DNA of 64,000 nt. It comes from Deltaproteobacteria bacterium. Its GTDB lineage: Bacteria > Desulfobacterota > Desulfuromonadia > Geobacterales > Pseudopelobacteraceae. A program made the position numbers and the translations under genes. Positions 25,500-34,393 of this stretch are shown here, one piece after another. The stretch covers positions 62,001 through 126,000 of the forward strand of contig JACPFJ010000026.1 in assembly GCA_016182975.1 (NCBI GenBank), given 5' to 3'. The notes below the pieces were generated by a model. The model was not told where the DNA came from and made no database searches. It saw nothing but the letters and a program-made list of their open reading frames with translations. How positions within the stretch are numbered: position 1 is the first letter of the stretch; every line of letters starts with the position of its first letter.

Positions 25500-25890
25500 G
25501 GCAACTCCAGGCAGATGGTTTCGACCGCTGAACGCAGCCGTGGACTACAGGATGGGAAAGGCGGCGCGGCAGAGGCATGCCGCCCTCCGGTTCATCTCTT
25601 GCAGGCAATCCTTTTCGCAATGATGATGTCAAATCATACTGCATTTACTTACAGGTTCAATTTTTCAAACACCACCTATTCCTATCGCCCCACCCACAAA
25701 TACACTTCAGAATTTTACATGACCGATCAGAATATTACACCCCATCCACCCCGGAGAAATCTCCCAATACGCCATATTATTATTGATAATCTTAATACTG
25801 CCGTTATATAAATATGTTATATCATCATATTTTTGTTTTTCAGCTTAACCGGTTTTTGGTGCCTTAATTGCAAAACGTTTTTTTATTGAA
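25500..25890. other. Long AT-rich leader between gltB and the ligase gene
   Basis: No gene. Contains a palindrome GGAGAAATCTCC at 25753-25764, about 130 bases before the -24 element, a plausible activator site, followed by AT-rich DNA (about 25770-25850) that could bind IHF. Confidence 0.4.
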
Positions 25891-25893
25891 ATA

Positions 25894-25909
25894 TGGTACT
25901 GTTTCAGCT
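25894..25909 (+). promoter_or_regulatory. Candidate sigma-54 promoter of the benzoate-CoA ligase gene
   Basis: TGGTACTGTTTCAGCT: GG 25895-25896 and GC 25907-25908 are exactly ten bases apart. Weaker than consensus (TGGTAC, CAGC). Start predicted near 25920, 36 bases before the ATG. The word ATATGGTACTGTTT (25891-25904) recurs identically at 38553-38566. Confidence 0.5.
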
Positions 25910-25955
25910 TGAACCTGGCGTCAGAGGGGCTACATAAGAGAGGGGGTCGGAAACC

Positions 25956-27515
25956 ATGCCTTACAATCTAAATCTGCCGGAAACATTCAACGCCGCCGAT
26001 TACTTCGTGGACCGAAACATACGCGAGGGGTTGGGCGACAAGACAGCCATCCTGTGCGGGGAGCGCGCCATCACCTACAGCCAGATTCAGGAGGGGGTAA
26101 ACCGCTTCGGAAACGCCCTTAAATCCCTGGATGTACGCATGGAGGAGCGGGTAGCGCTTCTGCTTCTGGATACGGAGGTCTTTCCCCAGGCATTCTTCGG
26201 GGCAATCAAGATGGGCGCCGTTCCCATCTGTCTGAACACCTTGAACCGCCCCAAGGACTATGAGTACTACCTGAACGACAGCCGGGCCCAGGTGCTGATT
26301 GTCGATGCCTCCCTGCTGCATAACATCGAACCGATACGGGATTACCTGCAATACATAAGACATATCGTCGTGGCAAACGGGGACGCCCCCCCCGGCTGCC
26401 TCAACCTCGGCGAACTGACCGCCAGGGAGTCGGCCAACCTGCATGCCGCGCCGACCTGTCGCGACGACGCCTGTTTCTGGCTCTACAGTTCGGGAACGAC
26501 AGGCTCTCCCAAAGGCACGGTCCATCTTCAACACGATATGGTCTACGTGGCTGAAACCTATGGCAAGAAGGTCCTCGGCATGCGGAGGGACGACGTCTGT
26601 TTCTCGGCGGCCAAACTGTTCTTCGCCTATGGCCTCGGCAACGGCCTCTACATGCCGTTCAGCGTGGGGGCCACCGCCGTCTACCTGACTGAGCGACCGT
26701 TACCCGAAGCGGTCTATGCGGCCGCAAGCCGTCACCGCCCCACCCTCTTCTTCGGGGTGCCGACCCTCTATGGACAGATGCTGGAAAAGGAGGGGTGCAT
26801 GGATGGCGTACGCCTCTGCGTCTCGGCGGGAGAGGCCCTCCCGGCAGCGTACCTGCACCGCTGGAAGGAGCGCTTCGACCTCGATATCCTCGACGGCATC
26901 GGCTCCACCGAGATGGCCCACATCTTCATCTCAAACAATCCGGGGGAGATCCGTGCCGGGAGCACCGGTAAAATCGTGCCCGGTTATGAGGCGCGTATTG
27001 TGGGTGAGGAGATGCAGGACCTTACCGCGGGCGAGATAGGGACACTGCTGGTAAAGGGCGATAGCGGCGCCCCCTATTACTGGAACAAACACGAGAAATC
27101 CAGGCAGACGATGCTGGGCGCCTGGGTCAACACCGGAGACAAATATTTCATTGACGAGGAGGGGTTTTTCCACTGTGCCGGACGTTCCGACGACATGCTC
27201 AAGGTGGGTGGCATATGGGTCTCCCCCACCGAGGTGGAGGCCTGTCTCGTCGGTCACCCGGCAATTCTGGAATGCGCGGTGATCGGGGCCCCCGATGAAG
27301 ACGACCTCGTGAAGCCGATGGCCTTTGTGGTCGTAAACAGGCCCTATGAGGCTTCACCGGGACTGGAAAACGACATCAAGGAGTACGTCAAGGCCAATCT
27401 GGCCCTCTACAAGTATCCGCGCTGGATCCGTTTCATGGACGAACTCCCCAAGACCGCCACCGGAAAGATGAAGCGTTTCGAGCTGAGAAACCTGCTCCAG
27501 GGCGGAAACGGATGA
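25956..27515 (+). CDS. Benzoate-CoA ligase family protein
   Basis: 519-residue adenylate-forming enzyme that activates an aromatic acid to its CoA thioester with ATP, the entry step of anaerobic aromatic degradation in the cytoplasm. Motifs: YSSGTTGSPKGTVHLQHDM (P-loop-like A3), GIGSTEMAHIFISN (A5), WVNTGDKYFIDEEGFFHCAGRSDDMLKVGG (A7/A8 hinge) and PKTATGKMKRFELR with the catalytic lysine. Length and the sequence FNAADYFVDRN at the start fit the benzoate-CoA ligase group; benzoate, hydroxy- or aminobenzoate are all possible. Followed 83 bases later by a TRAP binding-protein gene. Confidence 0.88.
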   Translation: MPYNLNLPETFNAADYFVDRNIREGLGDKTAILCGERAITYSQIQEGVNRFGNALKSLDVRMEERVALLLLDTEVFPQAFFGAIKMGAVPICLNTLNRPKDYEYYLNDSRAQVLIVDASLLHNIEPIRDYLQYIRHIVVANGDAPPGCLNLGELTARESANLHAAPTCRDDACFWLYSSGTTGSPKGTVHLQHDMVYVAETYGKKVLGMRRDDVCFSAAKLFFAYGLGNGLYMPFSVGATAVYLTERPLPEAVYAAASRHRPTLFFGVPTLYGQMLEKEGCMDGVRLCVSAGEALPAAYLHRWKERFDLDILDGIGSTEMAHIFISNNPGEIRAGSTGKIVPGYEARIVGEEMQDLTAGEIGTLLVKGDSGAPYYWNKHEKSRQTMLGAWVNTGDKYFIDEEGFFHCAGRSDDMLKVGGIWVSPTEVEACLVGHPAILECAVIGAPDEDDLVKPMAFVVVNRPYEASPGLENDIKEYVKANLALYKYPRWIRFMDELPKTATGKMKRFELRNLLQGGNG

Positions 27516-27598
27516 CGCGCATCGTCACCCCGCTTTTTTACCGATCATATCCCTGTACCTAGGTACGCCCCCAACTACACGGAAAGAGGAGACAAAAC

Positions 27599-28639
27599 AT
27601 GAAACTGTTCAAAGCATGCCTGCTGTTTGCAGTAGCAGCCGTCGCGTTCGGAACCGGGATTGCCGGCGCCGCATCGGACGTGGTAATCCTCAAGGTCGCC
27701 CATTTCCTGCCTGTAAATTCAACCTTTCACCAAAAAAATCTCATACCATGGTGCGACAAGATCAACAAGGAGTCGGGTGGCAGGCTCAAGTGCCAACTCT
27801 ACCCCTCCATGCAACTGGGGGGTACCCCGTCGCAGCTCTTCGACCAGGTGCGTGACGGGGTGGCCGATATCGTCTGGACGTTACCGACCTATCAGGCGGG
27901 ACGTTTCACCAAGTCCGAGGTCTTCGAACTGCCGTTCATGGTCAGGAGTGCGGAAAAAGGGAGCCAGGCCATATGGGACTACATCCACAAGAATGCCATG
28001 GACGAGTTCAAAGGCACCAAATTGATCTTTACCCATGTGCATGACGGTTCACAGATGCACTTCGGCAGCAAACCGGTCAAGACCCTGGAGGACCTCAAGG
28101 GGCTGAAGGTTCGCGCCCCGACCCGTATCGGCTCCAGGACCCTGGCTGCGCTCGGTGCGGTGCCGGTGCAGATGCCGGCCCCGGCCATACCGGAATCGAT
28201 TGCCAAAGGGGTGGTGGACGGCGCCAGCCTCCCCTGGGAGGTATCAACGTCATTAAAAATACAGGAAATCAGTAAGAGCCACACCGAGGTTGCTCCGCAC
28301 CATGCCAAGCATTCCAACGCGATCTTCGCGTTTGCCATGAATCAGGCCAAATACAACGGCCTGCCTGCGGAGTTGAAGAAGGTCATCGACCAGAACAGCG
28401 GCATCGAGACATCCAGGTGGGTGGGAAAGATATGGGACGACGGTGCGCTGGTATCGCGCAAGATTGCCGTTGATCGTCACAACACCATCAATATACTCAG
28501 CGATGCCGAATACAAGCGCTGGGTTAAGGCTACCGAGTCCGTCGATGACGAATGGATGAAGGAGGTCGCCGCCAAGGGGGGCAACGGCAAGGCGCTACTG
28601 AACGACGCCAAGGCCCTGCTGAAAAAGTACAACGATTAA
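27599..28639 (+). CDS. TRAP-type solute-binding protein (DctP family), paralogue 1
   Basis: 346 residues with a Sec signal peptide (KACLLFAVAAVAFGTGIAGA, cut near residue 24). Periplasmic DctP fold; LKGLKVRAPTRIG carries the arginine that normally grips the ligand carboxylate. It ends KALLNDAKALLKKYND like its paralogues. Location behind an aromatic CoA-ligase suggests an aromatic or other organic acid ligand. No DctQ/DctM permease genes are in the window. About 28 residues differ from paralogue 2 (34394-35434), which lies in inverted orientation. AGAGGAG precedes the ATG. Confidence 0.9.
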   Translation: MKLFKACLLFAVAAVAFGTGIAGAASDVVILKVAHFLPVNSTFHQKNLIPWCDKINKESGGRLKCQLYPSMQLGGTPSQLFDQVRDGVADIVWTLPTYQAGRFTKSEVFELPFMVRSAEKGSQAIWDYIHKNAMDEFKGTKLIFTHVHDGSQMHFGSKPVKTLEDLKGLKVRAPTRIGSRTLAALGAVPVQMPAPAIPESIAKGVVDGASLPWEVSTSLKIQEISKSHTEVAPHHAKHSNAIFAFAMNQAKYNGLPAELKKVIDQNSGIETSRWVGKIWDDGALVSRKIAVDRHNTINILSDAEYKRWVKATESVDDEWMKEVAAKGGNGKALLNDAKALLKKYND

Positions 28640-28657
28640 CCAGAAAACGGCACTTCA

Positions 28658-28793
28658 ACCACAGAGACACAGAGAACACAGAGCTTTTTGAAATAGATCC
28701 ATCACCAAAAGGGTGAATTGCATAATCTGTGAGATGTATTCTAATGCTCTGTCAATAAAAAGATTTTCTCTGTGATCTCTGTGACTCTGTGGT
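28658..28793. repeat. CACAGAG-type inverted-repeat element, copy 3
   Basis: ACCACAGAGACACAGAG at the left against CTCTGTGACTCTGTGGT at the right (16 of 17 complementary). Centre hairpin TCACCAAAAGGGTGA. Left flank AAAACGGCACTTCA and right flank GAGGTTTGCAGAATTTAGG match copy 4 when that one is inverted, so the element is longer than its arms and has a direction. Confidence 0.85.
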
Positions 28794-28844
28794 GAGGTTT
28801 GCAGAATTTAGGATTAATCGCAGATTGCGTTCAAGCCGGTATGT

Positions 28845-28885
28845 GACCAAACCTCCGAGGATTCCAAACCCCCGGAGGTTTGGTC
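28845..28885. repeat. CCTCCGAGG hairpin, copy A
   Basis: GACCAAACCTCCG (28845-28857) pairs with CGGAGGTTTGGTC (28873-28885). Lies 13 bases after the response-regulator stop on the minus strand and could end that transcript, though no T run follows. A second hairpin built from the same words is at 34165-34196. Confidence 0.6.
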
Positions 28886-28898
28886 GATATTTCCAAGT

Positions 28899-30236
28899 TC
28901 AACGCTCCAGACCGTATTCCCTGATGCGCCGATCCAGTGTCGGCCTGGATATGCCGAGAATTTCCGCGGCCCGCTTTTTCTCGTTGCCGGTGAAAACGAG
29001 GATGTTTTCGATATGTTCCCGCTCAATCTCATGAAGTGGCTTGATCATCAAGGCAAGCCTGTCACTTCCCTTGCCGGCTTCGAGGTGTAGAGACTCAGGC
29101 AGCAGGACATTGCCGGGCGAGAGGAGAACCGCACGGCGAAGCGTGTTTTCCAGTTCCCGTACGTTGCCGGGCCAGGTGTGGGCGAGGATCAGATCCATGG
29201 TCTCCTGGGGGACAACATCCATGCTTTTGCCGATTTCATGGCGCATCTTTTCCAGCAGGAACTTGACCAGGATGATGATGTCGTCTTTACGTTCGCGAAG
29301 CGGGGGAAGATCGATGCTGACCACCTTCAGACGGTAGTAGAGGTCTTTTCGAAACCCGCCATTGGCCACCATGGTCGAGAGATTTCTGTTGGTGGCGGCA
29401 ATGATGCGCACATCGGCCTTGAGCGTCTCAATTCCACCAACCCGTTCAAATTCCCTCTCTTGCAGAAAACGGAGCAGTTTTACCTGGATCTCCGGACTGA
29501 TCTCGGAGATTTCGTCAAGAAACAGGGTTCCTCCCTGGGCCAACTCGAATTTCCCCGGTTTGGTTCTATAGGCCCCGGTGAAGGCCCCCTTTTCATGCCC
29601 GAAGAGCTCGCTTTCGAGAATGGTGGGGGCGAGGGCCGAGCAGGCCACGGCAATGAAGGGGCGATTTCGAAACTGGCTGTTGTAGTGCAGGGCCCGGGCG
29701 ACCATCTCCTTGCCGGTGCCGCTCTCACCCTGGATCAGTACGGTAGCCCCGGAGTCGGCAACGGCGCCGATGGTTTTATAGATGTCCTTCATGGCGCGTG
29801 AGCGGCCGACCATCACGTTCTGCTCGAAGGGGGGATCGGATGAGTCGCAGAACACAACACCCCTTTGGGAAAGGGTGCCCATTTCGATGATCTTTTCTAT
29901 GACCTCGTCGAGCTGGTCGAGATCGGCGGGTTTGCCGAGGTGGTCGATCGCGCCGAGACGGATGGCCTCGATGGCCGTATGCATGTCGTCGTAGGCGGTA
30001 ACCATGATAACCGGCAGGCCGGGACGCCTCTCCTTGATGATCCTGAGCACTTCGAAGCCGTCGATTCCGGGCATGCGCAGGTCGAGGAGCATCAGGTCTA
30101 CGTCTTGCCCAACGGCCTTTGCGACCGCTTCGTGACCGTCGGCAGCCGTGAGGACGGTATAGCCCGACTCGCTGAGGTGCAGCTCAAGCGTGCGGCGGAT
30201 GGCATGGTCGTCATCTGCTATCAGGATGGTTTTCAT
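28899..30236 (-). CDS. Sigma-54-dependent response regulator (NtrC/AtoC type)
   Basis: 445 residues: receiver domain (phospho-acceptor Asp52 in LMLLDLRMPG, TAYDD switch threonine, KPADLDQL lysine), AAA+ domain (GESGTGKE Walker A, GAFTGA sigma-54 contact loop, TLFLDEISE Walker B, and an arginine-finger region) and a Fis-type helix-turn-helix (KKRAAEILGISRPTLDRRIREYG). Activates sigma-54 promoters after phosphorylation. Coupled by an ATGA overlap to the histidine kinase upstream. Geobacter benzoate genes are known to be controlled by a sigma-54 two-component system (BamVW); this pair could be that or a relative. Likely target nearby: promoter 25894. Confidence 0.93.
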   Translation of the reverse strand: MKTILIADDDHAIRRTLELHLSESGYTVLTAADGHEAVAKAVGQDVDLMLLDLRMPGIDGFEVLRIIKERRPGLPVIMVTAYDDMHTAIEAIRLGAIDHLGKPADLDQLDEVIEKIIEMGTLSQRGVVFCDSSDPPFEQNVMVGRSRAMKDIYKTIGAVADSGATVLIQGESGTGKEMVARALHYNSQFRNRPFIAVACSALAPTILESELFGHEKGAFTGAYRTKPGKFELAQGGTLFLDEISEISPEIQVKLLRFLQEREFERVGGIETLKADVRIIAATNRNLSTMVANGGFRKDLYYRLKVVSIDLPPLRERKDDIIILVKFLLEKMRHEIGKSMDVVPQETMDLILAHTWPGNVRELENTLRRAVLLSPGNVLLPESLHLEAGKGSDRLALMIKPLHEIEREHIENILVFTGNEKKRAAEILGISRPTLDRRIREYGLER

Positions 30237-32041
30237 TGTGGCATGACTCCTGTCTCGGAAGGCCCCTTGAGGGGAAGCGATACGGTGAATGTAGCGCCAT
30301 GGCCCGGTTCGCTGTCGACGCTTACGGTTCCGCCGTGGCGCAGAACGATGGTTTGAAGGATCGAGAGCCCCAGCCCGCCGCCCGCGGCCTTGGTTGTGAA
30401 GAACGGGTCGAAGAGCTGTTCGAGCTTCTCATGCGGGATGCCGTTGCCGGTGTCGCCGACCTGGATCACTGCCATGTCGTCCCTGACATCTGCCGAGACG
30501 GTAAGCCGACGCTCACCTGTTACCTCTTCCATGGCCTCGGTGGCATTCAGGAGAAGATTCAGCAATACCTGGTGGATCTGCTCGGGGTCGCAAACAATTT
30601 CCAGAGGTGTCTCGATACGGATTTCGGCCCTGATCCGCTGGGCCTCGAAACGCTCGGACAGCAGCTTTGTCAGGCGCTGCGTCATTTCTCCCAGTTCGGC
30701 TCTACGCAGGCGCAGGGGCTGTGAACGGGCGAAATCCAGGACGTTCTTGAGAAGGCGGTTGAGGCGCTGGATCTCCCCCTCGACGATGGCGAAGTTTTCG
30801 CGCAGTATTCCGGCCGGTTCGATCTTTTTGCGGATCATCTGCATGTTCATCTGGATCGCCGAGAGAGGGTTGCGGATCTCGTGGGCCAGGCCCAGGGCCA
30901 GGTGCCCCACGGCGGCAACCTTCTTGGTCACCAGCAGCTCCTCGAAGGTCGATTCAAGCCTGGTGCGGGCTTCACTCAGGTCGCGGGTATGGCGGCCGAC
31001 CTGGGCCGAAAGCACCCGGTTCCAGTTGAAGAGGAGCCCGAGCAGAAGTGTTGCCACACCGAGCACCGCCACCAGGAGTGTGGTGGCAACAGCCTCCTGC
31101 CGCTGCAGAAAAGCGGACAGGAGCGCCTCAGCCTCCCGTTCGGGCGTGGTGACACCCAGTGTCCAGAGCCGGTCCTCGATGCGGATCGGGTGGTAGCTGA
31201 CCAGTTTGCGCACCTGGCGGGCCGGATCGTCCGGGTCCTTGTAATCATACCAGCCGCTGCCCGCTTTTCCGTTTTCGAGGGAGATCATGAGTTTGAAGAG
31301 GTTGGGCCAGCGGGGCAGAAACGCCTCTTCAAAGCTCTGCCCTGCCAGCTGTCCGTTGGGATCGACCAGGACGGTCCGGTTGCTGGTGTCCACGAGCCAT
31401 GCCCGGCCGTGCTTGCCGATGCGGATGGAGAGGATGTGCTTGCGCGCCATTTCGTCGAAGTTCAGCGTGCACATCACGACGCCGTGAAACTCTCCGCGTG
31501 GTCCATAGATCCCCTCGGCGACGATCAGGGCCTTGTCGCCGCGATGCTGCCCCCCCTCCATGCGCATGAACGGGGAGAGGTACATCTGTCCCGGCCGCCC
31601 CTTTTTCCGCGCCCACTGGAAGTAATCGCGCCAGGCGTAGTTGCGCCCGAGGGTGTAGGGATCGGCAGGCTCTATTGCCACGGCGGTGCCGCGGCTGTCA
31701 AAGACCACAAGCTCGATGACTGGTGTGTCGGCAAGGGAGCCGTAGATCTTTCTCAAGGTTCCGCGCACCTCCTCCGCCCGCAACTGGTTGACCTTCTTTC
31801 CTTCAAAGAGGCTTACGACCAGGTCGAGGTTGCGGTGAAAGGTGGCGAATGTCTCCGTGATGGTGTGTGAGGCCAACTCGGAGATGAAGTATTGCTGCCG
31901 GTTATATTGTTCGAAGAAGCGTTCCCTTGCTTCGGCGCGAACCGCGTTGGTCGTGTGCTTGAGCCAGAGGAGCGTACCAATGGTGACGCCGACAACGAGC
32001 AGCAGGGTGATTATGAACTTGAACTTGCGGAGAAGGGTCAT
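30233..32041 (-). CDS. Membrane sensor histidine kinase with periplasmic Cache-like domain
   Basis: 602 residues. Helix 1 at about 10-28, periplasmic sensor about 30-315 with Cache-like features (YAWRDYFQWARKKGRPGQMYLSPF; HGVVMCTLNFDEM), helix 2 about 319-339, a coiled linker, then HisKA with His387 (GLAHEIRNPLSAIQM) and the ATPase domain (N box LLNLLLNATEAME, DTGNGIP, FDPFFTTKAAGGGLGLSI). Layout is like DctB-type carboxylate sensors. Partner response regulator overlaps its stop. Cache domains often bind organic acids, fitting a role in sensing an aromatic or C4 acid, perhaps the same ligand as the TRAP proteins. Confidence 0.92.
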   Translation of the reverse strand: MTLLRKFKFIITLLLVVGVTIGTLLWLKHTTNAVRAEARERFFEQYNRQQYFISELASHTITETFATFHRNLDLVVSLFEGKKVNQLRAEEVRGTLRKIYGSLADTPVIELVVFDSRGTAVAIEPADPYTLGRNYAWRDYFQWARKKGRPGQMYLSPFMRMEGGQHRGDKALIVAEGIYGPRGEFHGVVMCTLNFDEMARKHILSIRIGKHGRAWLVDTSNRTVLVDPNGQLAGQSFEEAFLPRWPNLFKLMISLENGKAGSGWYDYKDPDDPARQVRKLVSYHPIRIEDRLWTLGVTTPEREAEALLSAFLQRQEAVATTLLVAVLGVATLLLGLLFNWNRVLSAQVGRHTRDLSEARTRLESTFEELLVTKKVAAVGHLALGLAHEIRNPLSAIQMNMQMIRKKIEPAGILRENFAIVEGEIQRLNRLLKNVLDFARSQPLRLRRAELGEMTQRLTKLLSERFEAQRIRAEIRIETPLEIVCDPEQIHQVLLNLLLNATEAMEEVTGERRLTVSADVRDDMAVIQVGDTGNGIPHEKLEQLFDPFFTTKAAGGGLGLSILQTIVLRHGGTVSVDSEPGHGATFTVSLPLKGPSETGVMPQ

Positions 32042-32091
32042 TCACTCACCCTAATGTTTATCGAAGATTTAACCTATATTCTGCAAACCTC

Positions 32092-32240
32092 ACCACAGAG
32101 TCACTGAGGGCACAGAGAAAATCATTTTAGTTACAATACATTAGACATGTATCTTAAGTATTATGCCGTTCACCCTTTTGGTGATTAATCTATTTAAAAA
32201 AATCTCTGTGATTTCTCTGTGTTCTCTGTGACTCTGTGGT
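32092..32240. repeat. CACAGAG-type inverted-repeat element, copy 4
   Basis: ACCACAGAGTCAC (32092-32104) is the exact complement of GTGACTCTGTGGT (32228-32240). Opposite orientation to copy 3: its left flank CTGCAAACCTC and right flank TTGAAGTGCCGTTTTCAGG are the complements of copy 3's right and left flanks. Centre hairpin TTCACCCTTTTGGTGA. Confidence 0.85.
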
Positions 32241-32282
32241 TGAAGTGCCGTTTTCAGGTTTAATTATGCATGAGGTGGCCGA

Positions 32283-33167
32283 ATGACGATCCCCCAGACA
32301 GAGCGGAGCATATACCGGCAAATTGCGGCGCCGGGACTATTTGTCCTTTTGTGGAGCACCGGCTTCATTGGCGCCAAATTCGGCCTTCCCTACGCCGAGC
32401 CCCTCACGTTTCTGCTTTGGAGGTATGGCTTCGTCACGCTGTTGATGCTGGCGGTGGCCCTGCAGCAGCGTGCCCCCTGGCCTGCGACTCCGACTCGTGC
32501 GATCCACATAGCCGTGTCCGGCCTGTTGGTCAACGCCGTCTATATCGGCGGTGTGTTTTGTGCCATTTACCAGGGGTTGCCGGCCGGCATCGTATCGCTG
32601 ATCGTCGGGTTGCAGCCGCTGTTTACGGCGGTAGTAGCTGGGCGGATCCTGGGCGAAAAGGTTTACGGCAGACAGTGGCTCGGGTTTGTGCTCGGCCTGG
32701 TGGGCGTGTTACTGGTTCTGGGCGACAAGATCTCGTTTGCCGGCGGAAACCGGCATGGGGTGCTGCTTGCCCTGCTGGCCCTGGCAGGCATCACCGCCGG
32801 CACCCTGTATCAAAAACGATACTGTGCCTGGATGGACCTGCGCAGCGGTGCGGTCATCCAGTTCGGCGCTTCGGCGTTGGCCATGGCGCTCCTGGCTCCC
32901 ATGTTTGAAAGCATGCAGGTGCGCTGGAGCGGACAGTTTGTGTTCGCGATGGCCTGGCTGGTCCTTGTGCTGTCGCTCGGCGCCATCAGTCTGCTCAACG
33001 TTCTCATCCGTCGCGGAGAGGCGTCGCGGGTGGTGAGTCTGTTTTACCTGGTTCCGCCGGTTACGTCCCTCCTGGCCTTTCTCTTCTTTGGGGAACGTCT
33101 GGGAATAACCGCTCTGGCAGGGATGTTCGTGACAGTCACCGGGGTGGCGCTGGCCATCAGGAGATAG
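32283..33167 (+). CDS. EamA-family (DMT) transporter
   Basis: 294 residues with about ten membrane helices in two EamA repeats. The first repeat starts FVLLWSTGFIGAKFGLPYAEP and contains LIVGLQPLFTAVVAGRILGEK; the second contains LLNVLIRRGEASRVVSLFYLVPPVTSLLAFLFFGE, both hallmark segments of drug/metabolite exporters. Substrate unknown; exporters of amino acids or small organics are typical. Its stop overlaps the end of the converging amidohydrolase gene by 11 bases. Confidence 0.9.
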   Translation: MTIPQTERSIYRQIAAPGLFVLLWSTGFIGAKFGLPYAEPLTFLLWRYGFVTLLMLAVALQQRAPWPATPTRAIHIAVSGLLVNAVYIGGVFCAIYQGLPAGIVSLIVGLQPLFTAVVAGRILGEKVYGRQWLGFVLGLVGVLLVLGDKISFAGGNRHGVLLALLALAGITAGTLYQKRYCAWMDLRSGAVIQFGASALAMALLAPMFESMQVRWSGQFVFAMAWLVLVLSLGAISLLNVLIRRGEASRVVSLFYLVPPVTSLLAFLFFGERLGITALAGMFVTVTGVALAIRR

Positions 33168-34023
33168 GGGTGGTCAGTTGCAGCAACCTGGCTGCATTGC
33201 CGCCAAGTATCTTCTCCACTCCATCCGCGGATATCGGCAGTCGGCCGACAGCATCCATATTTTCTCTGATCGCAGGCATCCCCGGCCAGTCGCTGCCGAA
33301 GATCACCTTGTCCGTATTGCGCGCCAGTTCCGGAAAATACGTCATCAACTTGGCGGGCGGCAGGCCGGAGATCTCCATATAGACATTGGCGTGCAGCTTG
33401 GAGAGAAAAAAGGCCCGGTCATACCAGAACCCCCGCCCGGAATGGGCCATGACCAGATTCAACCGCGGAAAATCATTTGCCACATCGTCCAGATGCAGCG
33501 GATCGCCGTATTTGAGCCGGGCACCCTTGAAAACCGAGGAGCCGGTATGGATCAGGACGGGAATGCCCAGATCCTGGGCAGCCTGGTAAAGCGGGTAGAT
33601 CCTCGGGTCATTCAGGTAGTAATGCTGGTAGGTGGGATAGAGCTTGACCCCTCGGAAACCCTCGTCTTCCACTTTTCGGCGCAGTTCGTCCCCCAGGCTC
33701 GTGAACAAGTGGGGATTCATGTCGCAGAAGGGGATCAGGCGCGGCCTGTTCCGGCAGAAATCGCGCACCTGCTCATTGGTGCAGATTCCGGTGGTAATAT
33801 GGCTCAACTCCGCCAGGATGCAGGCGTAATCGACCCCTTCGGCCGTCAGGAGCTCCTCGAAGGCACCCGGGTCGTTATAGAACCTTACGTACTCATCATA
33901 TCCGACCGGGTGCAATTGCCTTATCCACTCCGTCACCCATGGCTGATGATACGTGTAGAGCCCCAGGTGAACGTGAAAATCGATCCGCAACCCTCGGGAT
34001 CTTTTATCTGCTGTTTGAGACAT
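33157..34023 (-). CDS. Amidohydrolase-family metal-dependent hydrolase/decarboxylase
   Basis: 288 residues from ATG 34023 (AGGGGAAACG upstream). TIM-barrel amidohydrolase_2: DFHVHLG (two metal His), GFRGVKLYPTYQHYYLND, VLIHTGSSV, VMAHSGRG and FGSDWPGMP with the metal Asp. This subgroup includes ACMSD-type decarboxylases of aromatic or muconate acids as well as hydrolases, so a ring-acid decarboxylase is possible in this catabolic context. Substrate not assigned. Confidence 0.82.
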   Translation of the reverse strand: MSQTADKRSRGLRIDFHVHLGLYTYHQPWVTEWIRQLHPVGYDEYVRFYNDPGAFEELLTAEGVDYACILAELSHITTGICTNEQVRDFCRNRPRLIPFCDMNPHLFTSLGDELRRKVEDEGFRGVKLYPTYQHYYLNDPRIYPLYQAAQDLGIPVLIHTGSSVFKGARLKYGDPLHLDDVANDFPRLNLVMAHSGRGFWYDRAFFLSKLHANVYMEISGLPPAKLMTYFPELARNTDKVIFGSDWPGMPAIRENMDAVGRLPISADGVEKILGGNAARLLQLTTPIS

Positions 34024-34164
34024 CGTTTCCCCTATCCTACGGCATGTTGAAGCCTTGCGACAGCAGGCGGGCATCAGAGTAATAAAGTACCGTTTTACCT
34101 CATTGACTGTCAAGGAGTTATTGGTGCCCCTTTCTTCGCCGGAATTTCAACGGCCTAACGCCAA

Positions 34165-34196
34165 AAACCTCCGAGGTTTGGAAACCTCGGAGGTTT
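34165..34196. repeat. CCTCCGAGG hairpin, copy B
   Basis: AAACCTCCGAGGTTT and AAACCTCGGAGGTTT, separated by two bases, are exact complements (15 bp); each arm is itself nearly palindromic. Same words as 28845-28885. It sits upstream of the amidohydrolase gene and next to the copy 5 element, mirroring the order found after paralogue 1. Confidence 0.65.
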
Positions 34197-34248
34197 GTCA
34201 TATCAGCTTGAATGCAATTTGGGTTTAACCTTGAAAAAGCAGTTCATT

Positions 34249-34374
34249 AACGCAAAGACGCAAAGTTCGCAAAGAAACCAATCGGTTAATAGAAATCTGG
34301 TTGTCACCCCGCAGGTGAATGTGATTTCAGAATTATCTTAGTGTTTTTCCTAGCGTTCTTTGCGTCTTTGCGTT
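34249..34374. repeat. CGCAAAG-armed inverted-repeat element, copy 5
   Basis: AACGCAAAGACGCAAAG (34249-34265) is the exact complement of CTTTGCGTCTTTGCGTT (34358-34374). Same plan as the CACAGAG copies, including a central TCACC..GGTGA hairpin and the flank AAATGCCGTTTTTGGGTTTAA, but with different arm words that remain complementary. Confidence 0.85.
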
Positions 34375-34393
34375 TCAAATGCCGTTTTTGGGT

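Noticed and set aside
30881..31870. 329-codon plus-strand frame
   Set aside because: Antisense to the histidine kinase, whose sensor and kinase motifs are intact.
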